From positions 21,075,650 through 21,139,649 of the forward strand of contig NC_079887.1 in NCBI RefSeq assembly GCF_029227915.1: 64,000 nucleotides of DNA, read 5' to 3'. The DNA comes from Hydractinia symbiolongicarpus. Lineage: Eukaryota > Cnidaria > Hydrozoa > Anthoathecata > Hydractiniidae. Shown here piece by piece: positions 10,778 to 21,471 of the stretch. The notes under the pieces are model-generated. The model had not been told where the DNA came from. It saw only the letters and a list, made by a program, of their open reading frames with translations, and ran no database searches. The stretch's first letter is position 1. Every line of letters begins with the position of its first letter. Position numbers and translations under genes: made by a program.

Positions 10778-11746
10778 TCACTTTACGACTTCAAAAACTT
10801 GTCTTTGAGTTTCGTTTACTTTTCGAATTTTTTCATGGAGTTTGTCATTGGAAATTCCAGGTTTACTAACCGATGAAAAATTGTTCCCAATAACTGTGAC
10901 GTTTTCTGTTTCATTTGTAACTTCGTCTTTGCTATGGTAATTTATATTGCTCATCTCATCAAAAACATCGTCATTTTCTTGTTCAGCGAAGGAATCAAGA
11001 TTATTTACATTCGTGTAAAAATTTATCATTGCTTCTTCAACAAGTTCACCGAATGGTTCGCAAACACACCGTTTTCTAATAATTTCTCTAGGTAGGGTAT
11101 CTCCTTTTTTACCTTCTGGATTATCCATGTATCTATCCAACATATTTCGTTTAAAAATATAAGTACTGCTGTCTAGTAGCAAACTTAAAATCTCTTCTTC
11201 GAAACGACAAACCCTGTATCTCTTCTCAGGAATGTTAATGTTTGCAAAAATACAGCTGGAAATGTCTTTCGTAACCATATTCCTGGCATTATAATAGCAA
11301 CTGCTTCTTGATCTGACAGTTCGCGATGATTTCGATACGCATTTGCAATTGCTTTGTTCCTTCGCAGAGGATATTATCAAGATCACCTGAATTCCAAAAA
11401 AAACCTTTTTAATAACCGACCAAACGATCGCAAACAGGCAATTACACATACATTGTGTGCCAATTAAAGTTGCAAGCCTGACATCCCCTTGATGAAAAGA
11501 TCCTTGTATCCACTTTAAAACAGAGCAAGGCCCAGGATTAGTTTCAACATCACCGGAAAGTAAAAGAACCACACGGCAGCAGTTTCTATACGCGGGGTTC
11601 ACAATAGCAGTGGTGACGTGTGACCAAGGAAAACAACCTTTAAAAACTAGAGAAACCGCTGTCATATTATTTAATAACCACATAATTTCAGAGTGCTTAA
11701 TAATTTCAGTAAGTTCACCATTTAGTAACCAATGGGTTTTTTTCAA
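10778..11746 (-). CDS. N-terminal region of the Helentron-like protein with a 2A-like motif
   Basis: This is an uninterrupted frame of 322 residues. Residues around 60-73 read Leu-Leu-Leu-Ser-Gly-Asp-Val-Glu-Thr-Asn-Pro-Gly-Pro, a full match to the D-[VI]-E-x-N-P-G-P ribosome-skipping consensus. About 20 residues later comes Gly-Thr-Gln-Cys-Met-Cys-Asn-Cys-Leu-Phe, which resembles a cysteine-peptidase-like active-site turn seen in some transposon proteins; this is a tentative reading. The middle part changes style around residue 118, suggesting a frameshift. The C-terminal third is acidic and leads toward the helicase, joined across a one-base frameshift near 10780. The true start is likely further upstream across an intron. 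Confidence 0.55.
   Translation of the reverse strand: MKKTHWLLNGELTEIIKHSEIMWLLNNMTAVSLVFKGCFPWSHVTTAIVNPAYRNCCRVVLLLSGDVETNPGPCSVLKWIQGSFHQGDVRLATLIGTQCMCNCLFAIVWSVIKKVFFGIQVILIISSAKEQSNCKCVSKSSRTVRSRSSCYYNARNMVTKDISSCIFANINIPEKRYRVCRFEEEILSLLLDSSTYIFKRNMLDRYMDNPEGKKGDTLPREIIRKRCVCEPFGELVEEAMINFYTNVNNLDSFAEQENDDVFDEMSNINYHSKDEVTNETENVTVIGNNFSSVSKPGISNDKLHEKIRKVNETQRQVFEVVK
11528..11566 (-). other. 2A-like ribosome-skipping motif
   Basis: The minus-strand codons give Leu-Leu-Leu-Ser-Gly-Asp-Val-Glu-Thr-Asn-Pro-Gly-Pro. The hydrophobic Leu/Val run before it is also usual for 2A sequences. In the family, the ribosome skips the Gly-Pro bond and releases the upstream piece. Skipping here would separate the leader of about 70 residues from the rest. 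Confidence 0.7.
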
Positions 11747-11958
11747 ATAAATCTGAATATCTGATTGTCTAAGTATCTTCTTTTCGAGTATTGTTTGTGA
11801 ATGTCGAACCTAAAAATAAGAAAAACTGATTCATTGCGTGCATAATTTCTTCATGACTAAATATTTATGCGGCGATTTTATATTCTTAAAAATCGCTGCA
11901 CGCACAAATTTAAATTCCTTGTAATTTTTATTTCATTGGCAAGGTATGTTCAAATGCA

Positions 11959-12022
11959 CATGTCTGCGGGAATAGATAGAATACCAAGACCTCACTGTAT
12001 TCTATCTAATCTGGAAGACATG
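11959..12022. repeat. Interrupted palindrome near the 5' side of the Helentron-like element
   Basis: The inner arms agatagaatac/gtattctatct flank a short loop, and the outer arms catgtct/agacatg lie at 11959-11965 and 12016-12022. It could be a terminal hairpin of the element or an unrelated small foldback. Confidence 0.4.
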
Positions 12023-12529
12023 AGTTGTGGGGCGACGTACATGTTGTGATTTTTAGTTTCGCCATCCTCACGCATCACATAGGCAAAATATATAAACAAC
12101 ATAAAAAAAAATCAAATTAAAAAGTAGAAATTTGTTGAAACTTGCATTTACAGCTTACCTCCCACTCCCAAATAAATTATACCCTCAAAAACGTTTACAA
12201 AATACTAGTTAGCCTGTTGAAATCTACGAATTCGCAGGTCCTACATATTCTGGTCTTCAGGTTAGGCTGTTATATAAGTATATATACGGGTTAGCAATGA
12301 CCAGGCCTTTTCATGAAAATGTTGATACGTATGTGCCAAAAAATAAACATCAAGTATTTTAGGTGTGCTTTTGGGTGTGTGCACCGGTTAACTTCTTATA
12401 AAATTTGTCATTTTGCAGGTTCTATGATTAGCACTCCTAACCCATTTTGTGTGTGTGGAGGTGTGTGCGTGCCATTGCACGCCTCTGCTTAAAAAGCCTG
12501 AATGACCCGTCCATATAGAAAAAAAAAAT

Positions 12530-13045
12530 GGAAACTATATGATCATTTGCTTTCTGAAAACTCTTAAGGAGATACAACTTTTGCTGACATCATTAAAAAC
12601 CAGCCAATGTTTACAAAAATTTATCCAGAAATTTGTTTACCTATTGCATCTATGTACAGTGTGAAACTCTGTTCAAGAAAATGTCTCGGATCATGCACTT
12701 TTGACAAACGGTTAATGAAATATATATACAGGATTTAAAATTTTGCTGACGTCAGCAAAGTTCTTCTCCAAAGAAAAAAAAATTTGTATACTCGTTGCCT
12801 TTATCGTAACAATCTGAAAACACTGATCAAGAAAATGAATAGGATTTTTGATGTTGCATCAACGTTTTGATTCCGAAATGGGTTTAGGGACCCCGGTTCG
12901 GTGATCTTACCCAATTTAGTCTCAGGTTGTCCGTAATTACCAACACAGTAAAAAATGACTGACGTCACCATCTTGTTTGCAAGTTATTTGGCCTCAAAGC
13001 TATGATTGCATTGTAATAGCTTTATTACTTTAAATTTAAGGTGTT
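12530..13045 (+). repeat. TGACGTCA-containing degenerate repeat, right block
   Basis: This has the same family and orientation as 6740-7830. It shares the 'ggatcatgcacttttgacaaacggttaatga' region, 'gctgacgtcagcaa' near 12747 and the 'ttacccaattt...tgactgacgtcac...aagttatttggcctca' segment at 12905-12997. There is no coding potential. Confidence 0.6.
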
Positions 13046-13064
13046 AGTGTTAAATATATACTAC

Positions 13065-13357
13065 TGAAATTATTTACCCAGAATAGCCTCTTCAGTTCCT
13101 ATCGGTACTACTATCAACGAGGGTCCTGCGAAGGAGGTCCTAGCGCGTTTAAAGCTACCATTTGAGCTACGAATGTCGTGCAAGCACAGGAATTGCTCAA
13201 CTAGACAACCGCCTAAGACATCAATCCTATTCTCATGCTGAAAGCTAAGCAGAAAGGGTAGATTCACACTTTTATAGTCTCTGGCATGACTCGGCCGGGG
13301 TTTGAACTCAAACTCCAGCACTAAAAGCGAAGGCTCTACCACAAGGCTATCAGTCGG
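13065..13357 (-). repeat. tRNA-derived SINE, copy 1
   Basis: The minus strand starts with a tRNA-like head, with A box CTTGTGGTAGAGC and B box GAGTTCAAACCC, followed by a body of about 200 bp. The same sequence recurs at 43673-43946 and 47784-48046. The open frame on the minus strand here is fortuitous. Confidence 0.8.
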
Positions 13358-13429
13358 TATAAATATGGTGCATGTTATGTACGTTGTGATATTTAATTTG
13401 ACGATTACCATGAGGGCTTTTTGGTGATT

Positions 13430-15470
13430 TCAAAAATAATATTCACTTTGCTGGGCACATACGGACACAACTTTTTTTCGGTGTTAACATGTAGTACTCC
13501 CTCAACAAAATTTAAACTTCTCTTAAATAACACGTAATGTCATAAACAGAAACATTTGAGTCAGAACATTTAGAACAAAAAAAATCACCACAATCAAGCT
13601 ACCAGACTTCTACATGTTAAATAAAAATCCTTTTGTCATATTGCATGCAAACAATGTAAGTTTAGTTACATATAAGTGAGACTTGTCCACATTAGGCGAA
13701 TCAAACCGGAAAACTTTTGACAAAAAAATTTGAGACTAACGTGTGTGATAGATAGTGGATTGGGTACAAAGTTTACTTAACCGCGTGACTTCGGCATATT
13801 AAAATTCAAAGAACATGTAGATAAATTTCATTTGTAAAAAGACTCAACCACATACAGTCCTCTTGATTCTGAACCAGACAATGTGGGCATAGAAAAGAAA
13901 TTCACAAAAATTGGAGTTTGTCCCTCCCCCCTCCCCAATCTCAAGTCAAAACATCGCCACATGCAAGTCTAGGTTATCCACAACAGAATGAGGGAGGAGT
14001 TTTTGAAAACGCTTTCCATCTAAGAATGCCTTGATATTATATATTCTCTCTGCGCTTAGCTTTTAAAATTTAGATTAAGCGGGAACATGCTGACATGGGT
14101 GTAGGCGAAAGTTTACTGTCACTTGTTTTAAAAATGTTAATAAAGGTCTCAAAATTTAAACAAAATTGAACACAAATTATTAAAGTTGAAAATTACAAAA
14201 ATTGATTATAGAAAGCTGCTCAAAGTTTTTTCTCAACAACCAACAAGTGAATTTCTAACAAAGATGTATTCTTCAGACAATAGATTATCGAAATAAAAAG
14301 AAATATTCTTTAACTTGGAAATATAGAGGGAGTATTAAATTCGAAATTTACTTATCTAAAATAAGATTCAAGAGATACTCCCAGAAATTCCATGTGAGCA
14401 TATCTTTTAGAGCATATCTTCCACCATCTTGATAAAAACGGAAAAAGAAATAGGCCGGCAACGATAATTCATATAGATATTCTACCGAGAAACTAATCTG
14501 ATGTTGACATGCGAAACTAAAACAAGTTTAAACCTTAAGTTTTGATGCGTTTTAAATATCTTTTGCAGAGCAAAACCGCAGTAAAATACCGTTGTGGCGC
14601 CATTTTAAAAATAGCAAAGTGAGCTCACTTTTTATTTCCTAATTTTTTAAAAAAATGTTCAAGTTAATTACCACAGAATCTCATATCCAATCAAATACAA
14701 CGGCTATTCATGACGTCGGTAATTGGAATAATTAAGCAAAGAGGTTAACCATAATGATCGTGTTTGTAACGAGTTACTTAAAAAGTTAACAAACTTATAT
14801 TTGCAATTTTTGAATTTTATTTTCTTCACGATATTGCGTTGACAGAAAGTTTTTGGCCATAGCAGTTCTTGTAGGGTAAGTTTGAAATCATTCTTTAACT
14901 TTCTGGAATCTACTCTCTATGTTTTCACCAATATAAAACAGTAATTTCCTAACTTTCTAAGACTACTTCAATCTTTCTTATAGTTTAAAAAAGTTGTCGC
15001 AAAAGCTTGTGTTTAATACTATAAGTTACGCAGAGGAACTTTTGTGTTGAAAATTTGATTAAAAAACATTACAATTCGCGTGTGATTAATCTTGAGCTTT
15101 CGAACCTTAACCAGTATAAACGCAACCACTTCTACCTACTTTTCGTATACTTACGGAGTGCGCCGTAATGTTTTATTGTAGTTTATAGCGGGATCCTACA
15201 TAAATTAGTTGATGTAATTATAATCTCTTAGTTGAAGAAATTTAGTGAAATGATTATTACGGTTAATGCTATTTAATTTTTTGCTTGTCCACCATGTTTC
15301 AGATTTGATTGTCAAATGTGGTGTGATCAAATACGTCGTTAATTGCATGTAAAACATTTATTTAAAAAATTTTTTGTGATGTCTTAGAATTTACAAACTG
15401 TATTCATTTTCCTATAACAATAAGGTGTGACACAAGGAAAACAAAAATGATTTTTATAACTTTTTTTTAT
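13430..15470. other. Non-coding gap upstream of the first glycosyltransferase-like gene
   Basis: AT-rich sequence without a supported coding region. A splice-acceptor-like TTTGTTTAG at 15470-15478 suggests that a non-coding first exon and promoter of the gene at 15500 lie in this interval, but they cannot be placed. Confidence 0.4.
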
Positions 15471-15499
15471 TTGTTTAGGTGACTCAATTGCAACCAGCC

Positions 15500-16420
15500 A
15501 TGCTGCAAAAAAAGTTTTATATTGCACTTATTTTCTTCATCGTAGGCTTAATTTTATTCACATCCAATTTTTACAAACACACAATCATAGTGATACCTCC
15601 ATTTAATCGTACGCAAGTATTTTCACAAATTGTTGGTATAAAAAAAGAAAAAGGATTCAATACAAACTTGGTTCTTTCCTATTCCATATTTGGTAAAGAT
15701 TCGGCAAGAAAATGGGGATATCTCATTGGAATGGTTGCTAAAGAAGCAAAGAAAAGTAATTTATATCATGACTGGACAGTTCGAATTTACCACGATAAAT
15801 CTCTTAGCAAAGAATATATCAAAAATTATACTTCTAAATTTGACAATCTAAAGTTTTATGATGTCACAGCAACGTCATTGTACGGAGACATAACGTCAAT
15901 CAATGGTAGAGTATGGAGATTCTTACCATTGGCGGATGATACTGTAGATATTGTGTGCATAAGAGATCTAGACTCACCAATCCTAAAAAGAGAAGAAGAT
16001 GCAGTAAGGGAATGGTTAGGGAGTAGTCACATTATGCATGTTATGCGAGATCATCTGCATCATGAAGCTGAAATTTTGGCTGGTATGTGGGGTTTCCAAA
16101 ATGCTATGAACAGAGAATTAGGCCACAAAATTGTCGATATGGTTTTGAATAATGCTGAGAAAAGGACTGAAAGTGCAGAAGCTACAAAACCTAACGACCA
16201 AACAGTCTTAGCTACACATATTTGGCCAGCAATAAAGCCGTATACTCTACAACATGATTCGTATCTTTGTAAGGAATACGAAGGAAGTGTACCGTTTCCA
16301 ACGAAAAGATCTGACGATTTCACATTTGTTGGCTGTATTCGACCTTGCATTATAAAAAAAGGAACACCATGTGATATAAAATGTCGACCTAAAGATCATA
16401 CGGATTGGACATTCTGCTAA
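15500..16420 (+). CDS. Type II membrane glycosyltransferase-like protein, copy 1
   Basis: The protein has 306 residues. A short cytoplasmic N-terminus is followed by one hydrophobic segment (about residues 7-23), so it is probably a Golgi or ER type II protein. The lumenal domain holds conserved blocks: Gly-Asp-Ile-Thr-Ser-Ile-Asn-Gly, then Trp-Arg-Phe-Leu-Pro, then Arg-Asp-Leu-Asp-Ser, then His-Val-Met-Arg-Asp-His. The Asp-x-Asp in the third block fits a metal-binding GT-A glycosyltransferase; the substrate is unknown. The C-terminus is Cys-rich and ends at Asp-Trp-Thr-Phe-Cys. I chose the ATG at 15500 because all three copies have a splice acceptor 20-40 bases upstream and an ATG just before the membrane segment. 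An AATAAA lies at 16451. The copies at 28599 and 35923 are close paralogues. The enzyme class is inference; expression is likely given the intact frame. Confidence 0.75.
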   Translation: MLQKKFYIALIFFIVGLILFTSNFYKHTIIVIPPFNRTQVFSQIVGIKKEKGFNTNLVLSYSIFGKDSARKWGYLIGMVAKEAKKSNLYHDWTVRIYHDKSLSKEYIKNYTSKFDNLKFYDVTATSLYGDITSINGRVWRFLPLADDTVDIVCIRDLDSPILKREEDAVREWLGSSHIMHVMRDHLHHEAEILAGMWGFQNAMNRELGHKIVDMVLNNAEKRTESAEATKPNDQTVLATHIWPAIKPYTLQHDSYLCKEYEGSVPFPTKRSDDFTFVGCIRPCIIKKGTPCDIKCRPKDHTDWTFC

Positions 16421-16450
16421 GCACATTAGTTTTTTCTAAGAATTTCTGTT

Positions 16451-16456
16451 AATAAA
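16451..16456 (+). terminator. Polyadenylation signal AATAAA
   Basis: A canonical AATAAA lies 31 bases after the stop codon of the gene at 15500-16420. Confidence 0.55.
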
Positions 16457-17205
16457 AGTGTTAAACATACCAACAGTACTTCTCACTTAAGACGTTTGTA
16501 TGGAGTATAATAAGAAAACCTTGAGATTTTTTTAGACAAGTTGGCAAATTTTGAAGTTTGCCCAACAAGTGTTTTTTTAGGCATTTTCTATATTAAATCC
16601 ACGCAATTTAGAATTGTCAAAGTTTGCAGCGGTCTTAGGATTAGGTTATTTGTTTGATTTCAACTCTCATGTCCTAACGGTCACTCACATGGTCAATTTT
16701 GCAAATTTTGGGAACTTTGTGAGTATTTCCGTGGATTATTTAGACTACTACTCGGTAAAAAGTATGTTTTGTAAATATTAACAATGCTATAATGTTTAAA
16801 CCTTAGTTTAACACCAAGGTTGAAACATCATTGTTAAGTCGTGTTTTATTGTTCTGAATGTATTGTTAATTACTTTCAAATGACCATCATTACATTTATA
16901 TCAAAGTAATTTAAACGACAATAAGTAAAGTACACAAGATGACATTAGAAAAGATGTAAATATAAAAATTATGATGAAACCACTTGATTAGGGGACTAAG
17001 TTGACAAAACGATGGGGCGGGGGAAAGATTTGTAAATATGAAAAGGAGGCATGAATGAAGTAAACACGAAGACTTGTATGTTTAAATTTTTGTAAAAAAT
17101 TTGGTGATACAAAGTCACTTGACCGCGAAACTCAATGAGATTGAACTAGCTATAAAATATGAAGAAAAAAATGTGAACCATGCATGTAGCGAAACGATAT
17201 GAGCA
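16457..17205. other. Non-coding gap
   Basis: AT-rich spacer between the first glycosyltransferase-like gene and the 14-bp minisatellite. Nothing is recognised. Confidence 0.5.
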
Positions 17206-17680
17206 CGCACAATACAAGACCGATTATACGAGAGCAATTATACGAGAGCAATTATACGAGAGCGATTATACGAGAGCGATTATACGAGCGCGATTATACG
17301 AGAGCAATTATACGAGAGCGATTATACGAGAGAGATTATACCAGAAAGATTATACGAGAGAGATTATACGAGCGCGATTATACGACAGCAATTATACGAG
17401 AGCGATTATACGAGAGCAATTATACGAGAGCGATTATACGAGAGCAATTATACGAGAGCGATTGTACGAGAGCGATTATACGAGAGCGATTATACGAGAG
17501 CGATTATACGAGCGCGATTATACGACAGCAATTATACGAGAGCGATTATACGAGAGCAATTATACGAGAGCGATTATACGAGAGAGATTATACCAGAAAG
17601 ATTATACGAGAGAGATTATACGAGCGCGATTATACGACAGCAATTATACGAGAGAAATTATACGAGAGCGATTATATGCG
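17206..17680. repeat. 14-bp minisatellite with 252-bp higher-order period
   Basis: About 34 tandem copies of ATTATACGAGAGCN are present. Variants (ATTATACGAGCGCG, ATTATACGACAGCA, ATTATACCAGAAAG) occur in a set order, and the rare CCAGAAAG variant is at 17341 and again at 17593, exactly 18 units apart. Because 14 is not a multiple of 3, a 42-bp (14-residue) periodic translation appears in more than one frame. The long frames there are products of the repeat and not evidence of a gene. Confidence 0.9.
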
Positions 17681-17729
17681 TATAGTCAGTGGAAACTTTT
17701 GAGAACATTATGTAAAAAAGAGTTGTAAT

Positions 17730-18570
17730 TTTTTAACATGAAACATAAAATACAAATTTAATAAACCGTTGGTGTAAGAAATATTGTAGCTATTATATTT
17801 AACTTAAATATGATTGAATATAAAATGAATATAATAAAAATTGCTTGGCAATGCGTAACTTAATGATAATCTTTATGAACACAATTACGCATGTAGACAC
17901 ATTTGTTAAATAGTTTTCCCCATTGTTTTTGTTACATGCAATTAAATGGTAATTAAAGGGTAATTTTGTTAACCGCATATATACTGAGACGAAAATAATC
18001 ACCTGAGTAGAGAAGTTATGTTTAGTTCGACAGCATAACAACAAGACGTAATAATGAGCCGTTCTTTTAACAAGAAACTTGAATCATTTATATAAACACG
18101 AAGGCGGACGAAATATCAACAGCGCTGCAAAAGTAATTTTGTTTTGTGCGAATAAACTTATTGTCTTCCCTAGGGTGAACCATGTTTTTGCCATAGAGGA
18201 AGGTTTCAAAAATTAACACCTCTAGATTATCGCAAAACGCATCAAAATCCAACAAAATTATTTTCAAATCTTTCAATTTCTTAAACAAAAATTATTACAG
18301 TATCTTGAGTTAAAAAATCTTTTTTCTTTTCCCTCATTTTTTTCCTACATAAGTGTTGCAAAAGAGAAATTATATTCAAATAATTTCTTCTGTGCTTGTG
18401 AACTTGTAAAACGATTAGGTGATTGTTAAGTGCTAATATGTTTTAAGGCCGATTTCCATATATGCGCCAAATGAAAATGGTTTTGGCATATGCGATATAA
18501 GTCCCGGCGCTATTTACAACTGGGCGCAAAATACTACTGCATGGAAATCAGCCTTTAGACGTTTCAAATG
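17730..18570. other. Non-coding gap
   Basis: AT-rich sequence with only short chance frames. No gene or repeat is recognised. Confidence 0.5.
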
Positions 18571-18629
18571 GATTGTTGAGAACCTCTTAACATTCTTCAT
18601 ATACTGCAACGCCAAGACTAAATGCATAT

Positions 18630-18739
18630 CTCTGTCTGTCTGTCTGTCACGTAAAATGGTTACCGCAGTAGCAAGACACCCGAAATGCGGTAAAGAAAGG
18701 ACGGGAGACACCGTGGATTTATCCACGGTCACCGACTAG
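18630..18739 (+). mobile_element. Mini-Helitron copy (5' end unclear)
   Basis: The copy has the (GTCT)n-rich left part, GGACGGGAGACACCGTGG, a hairpin (CCGTGGATTTATCCACGG) and a CTAG end at 18736-18739. TCTCTATAAT follows at once, like the start of another copy. It belongs to the same family as the array at 25200-25689. Confidence 0.65.
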
Positions 18740-18759
18740 TCTCTATAATTGCGTTGTGT

Positions 18760-21360
18760 ACGGCAGAATTTTTTTTCCACTTTCTACCTCGCGGGGGACT
18801 TCTGTTCGATCATCCAACCCGGCTCTAATATAACACAACCTGTGTGTTTGGTATTACTAAGACAAAAGAACACACATCGAGCAAAACGTTTTTTGTCTTT
18901 GTGTCCTTGTTGTCTCTAAAGATATGAATGCGATAAAAAATGCTAATCGAGTTTCTTTTGTTATGCTAATATGGAGCTTTGTAATATAATGCTTCGTTTG
19001 CCTCGTTTAATGTGGGTGCAGCCCACGTGAATTTATCTTCAAGAATATATTTGGTTTTGTCTGAACATTGTTCTGAACCACGTTGTTGCTAAGCCTGTTA
19101 ACAGTAAGTAAGTAAAAGGATTTTATTTTGCCTTTTATGAAATTAAACTCAGAACCGCAATTTATGAAGACATCAAAATTTATAATTAAAAATTTTCTTT
19201 AAAAATGTTGTTATCTGTTAAGGTCGTTTTCTGATGTTAAGGTACATTATGATGTCTACTGTCTCTAACAATCTGACTGCGATAACAAAAGTAAATTGAA
19301 AACAGAACATTCCGTGTTTGGCTATGACTAAAACTGCTTATATTTTGTAGGTCTTCCCTTCCTGGTATGGCTTGTCGTAGTAGCTTTACTGATGTAGGTA
19401 GGGATCTAAATACTATTATTTTTAAATTCTTCTAAAACTACTTTTACTAGCTGTCAAGCTACCAAAATAGTGCTTTAATTAACTTTAAAAACCTTTAAAG
19501 GCATATGCCGATAATCCGCATACGACGTAAAAAGATCGGGCGAGTTTAGCGCTTTGAAAAAAAGTATTCACCTGAAAAAACCAGCATGGATCCGAACAAG
19601 GCCCGAAAAATGACCTTTTCCCAACTATTGTACGCATTGGGAATGCTCCGGTGTGGACAGTATCCAGACGACAACCAATAATTTAATTCAAAAGTCGCCG
19701 AAATCACCCTTTTATATGCAAGCGTTTACGGCTTATCGGCACTATTTTTTTATCATTAGGGGCTGAACACCTAACCCCTGTTCTTTCGGGGGAAATCGGG
19801 CTAAAATAACTTCTAAAGAAACCTTTGTGAGGCTAAAAGTTGTCGAAGCATGACAAAAATTTATTGTTGCTTGCACCAGACAGTCATGACATGATAGTTA
19901 GCCGTTACAATATAACTATACGCTACCGACAGTATAATTGTTGTTACAGGCTTCTTTGTGTTCTTCACTTTTTCATGTTTTTCCTTGAAATCAGAATAGT
20001 TTGTTGTTATCTTCTTGGCACAACGTTTCTTGTTCCTATTTTTAATTTTAATTGAAGCACAGCTTTATGTGGATCTGTATAAATATAGATGGCTATGGTG
20101 AGATTTATAATAAAGAAATGTGTGGAAATTTAAGTAAAAAAAAATATCTATCGTACAATTAGCTGTATGAGCGGCTAATTATACTGTATGCATCATATAT
20201 ATAATTATTCTGCATCGGCTAACCATTCTGTTACTGGCTAATTATCAGTTCTCCTTGAGTGCCTAATAGCCAGATATTTTGTTGAAGAAATGGACCCTAA
20301 TTTGCTTAAAAAACTTTCTTGACCTCGCCCAAAGATTTCTTAGAAAATAATTTTTGAAATTCTCATTAAAAGGACCATCAAATATGACAATTTTTTAATT
20401 GTGTGTTTACGCTATTTTGTTTCAACTTGTTGAATTCCATTTGAAATTTTAAAGGTTAGATATGTTCAACTTTTAACAATAACCAATCAATTTCCTCAAA
20501 ATCAAAAAAGAATAATAAAGATCTAATTTGTTCAATTTAATTAATCATTTCGACAAAATGAATCCTGTATTGTCCACAGGTTTGAAAATCATGTATTGTC
20601 TGCTTAAAATGTTCCTTGTTTAACAATGATATCGAAAGCTTGATTAAATTTATATGCATATATATTCATATAATATACCTTGTGCATCATATGGCATTGA
20701 TTTGATCTTTTCAATAAATTCTCTCTTTAAATCAGAGAGGGAGACAATATTTACGCAACCAATTCAGTTCCTGGTAAAATTGTATTCTTGTTTCTTATTT
20801 TTAAATGTACTTTCTTTTTCAGATAAACTGTTATCAAACCATCCACCATCAGCATTTTCAACGAGAGAGTAGATTTTGAAGGATTTTATAAGTTAATTAA
20901 TTGACTATTAATTCATTGAAATTGAACTTGTTCAGATGTTGTTATATTCGAATCGTCAAGTTCATACATTAACAATCTGTATCCTAGAATTTCAAGAATT
21001 TTTTTGATCAGTTATAAAAATATCCAGTTAAAGTTTTTAGAATATATACTATATATATGTAAAAAAAATATTTCTTAATTTTTATTTATTACGTTCTCCG
21101 TTCTCCGTTTTCAAGTTCTATACTTCAAATTTCCGAATAATTACAGGCTAATGACGGAAGTCTTCAAGCCACAGGGCTTCTTATTTATAATTTTTTCCCT
21201 GGGCAATAGGCTTATCCACAAGTCTCTATTTGATTCTGTTCTGCATTTCTGTTATCACACCCGTTACATGTTACATTTCGATCTCGATTAAATTTCGATC
21301 CCGTTCTAAATTCGTATTTATTAAATCGTTATAGCAATTCGGGGCGCATAAGTGGTAATT
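18760..21360. other. Non-coding gap
   Basis: No supported gene. There are AT-rich spacers and short simple repeats such as TATATA near 21045. A frame at 19840-20055 shows no recognisable domain. Confidence 0.45.
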
Positions 21361-21364
21361 ATGG

Positions 21365-21471
21365 CTAGTAATAGCCGACGTCTGTCTGTTTGTCTGTCTG
21401 TTACTGAAACACGAAATGTGATATGTAAAGGACGCGCGTCCCCGTGGATTTTTTAATGGTTTGACGACTAG
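21365..21471 (+). mobile_element. Mini-Helitron copy
   Basis: It starts near 'tagtaatagccgacgtctgtctg', has GGACGCGCG, a decayed hairpin and a 'gacgactag' end (CTAG at 21468-21471). It is a degenerate single copy of the family at 25200. Confidence 0.65.

Larger units (their letters stand above)
8837..11790 (-). mobile_element. Helentron-like (helicase plus endonuclease) element, broken
   Basis: On the minus strand the order is: a leader with a 2A-like motif, a Gly-Thr-Gln-Cys domain, a linker, a PIF1-type helicase and an endonuclease/exonuclease/phosphatase-fold domain ending in a stop at 8837. Helicase plus C-terminal endonuclease is the arrangement of Helentrons (Helitron2). The HUH replication-initiator domain expected upstream was not found in 11790-12500, so it is either truncated or a related class. 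At least four frameshifts or stops separate the pieces. The coding sequence appears to begin after a splice-acceptor-like TTTTTAG near 11810, so more 5' exons may be missing. Element termini were not identified. Confidence 0.6.

Noticed and set aside
17206-17680. CRISPR array
   Set aside because: No spacers are present; the 14-bp units are directly contiguous, and the sequence is eukaryotic.
17180-17728. Two overlapping long frames with 14-residue repeats (Tyr-Thr-Arg-Ala-Ile-Ile-Arg-Glu)
   Set aside because: They are direct products of the 14-bp minisatellite, which has no stop codon in these frames. There is no start context, splice support or domain.
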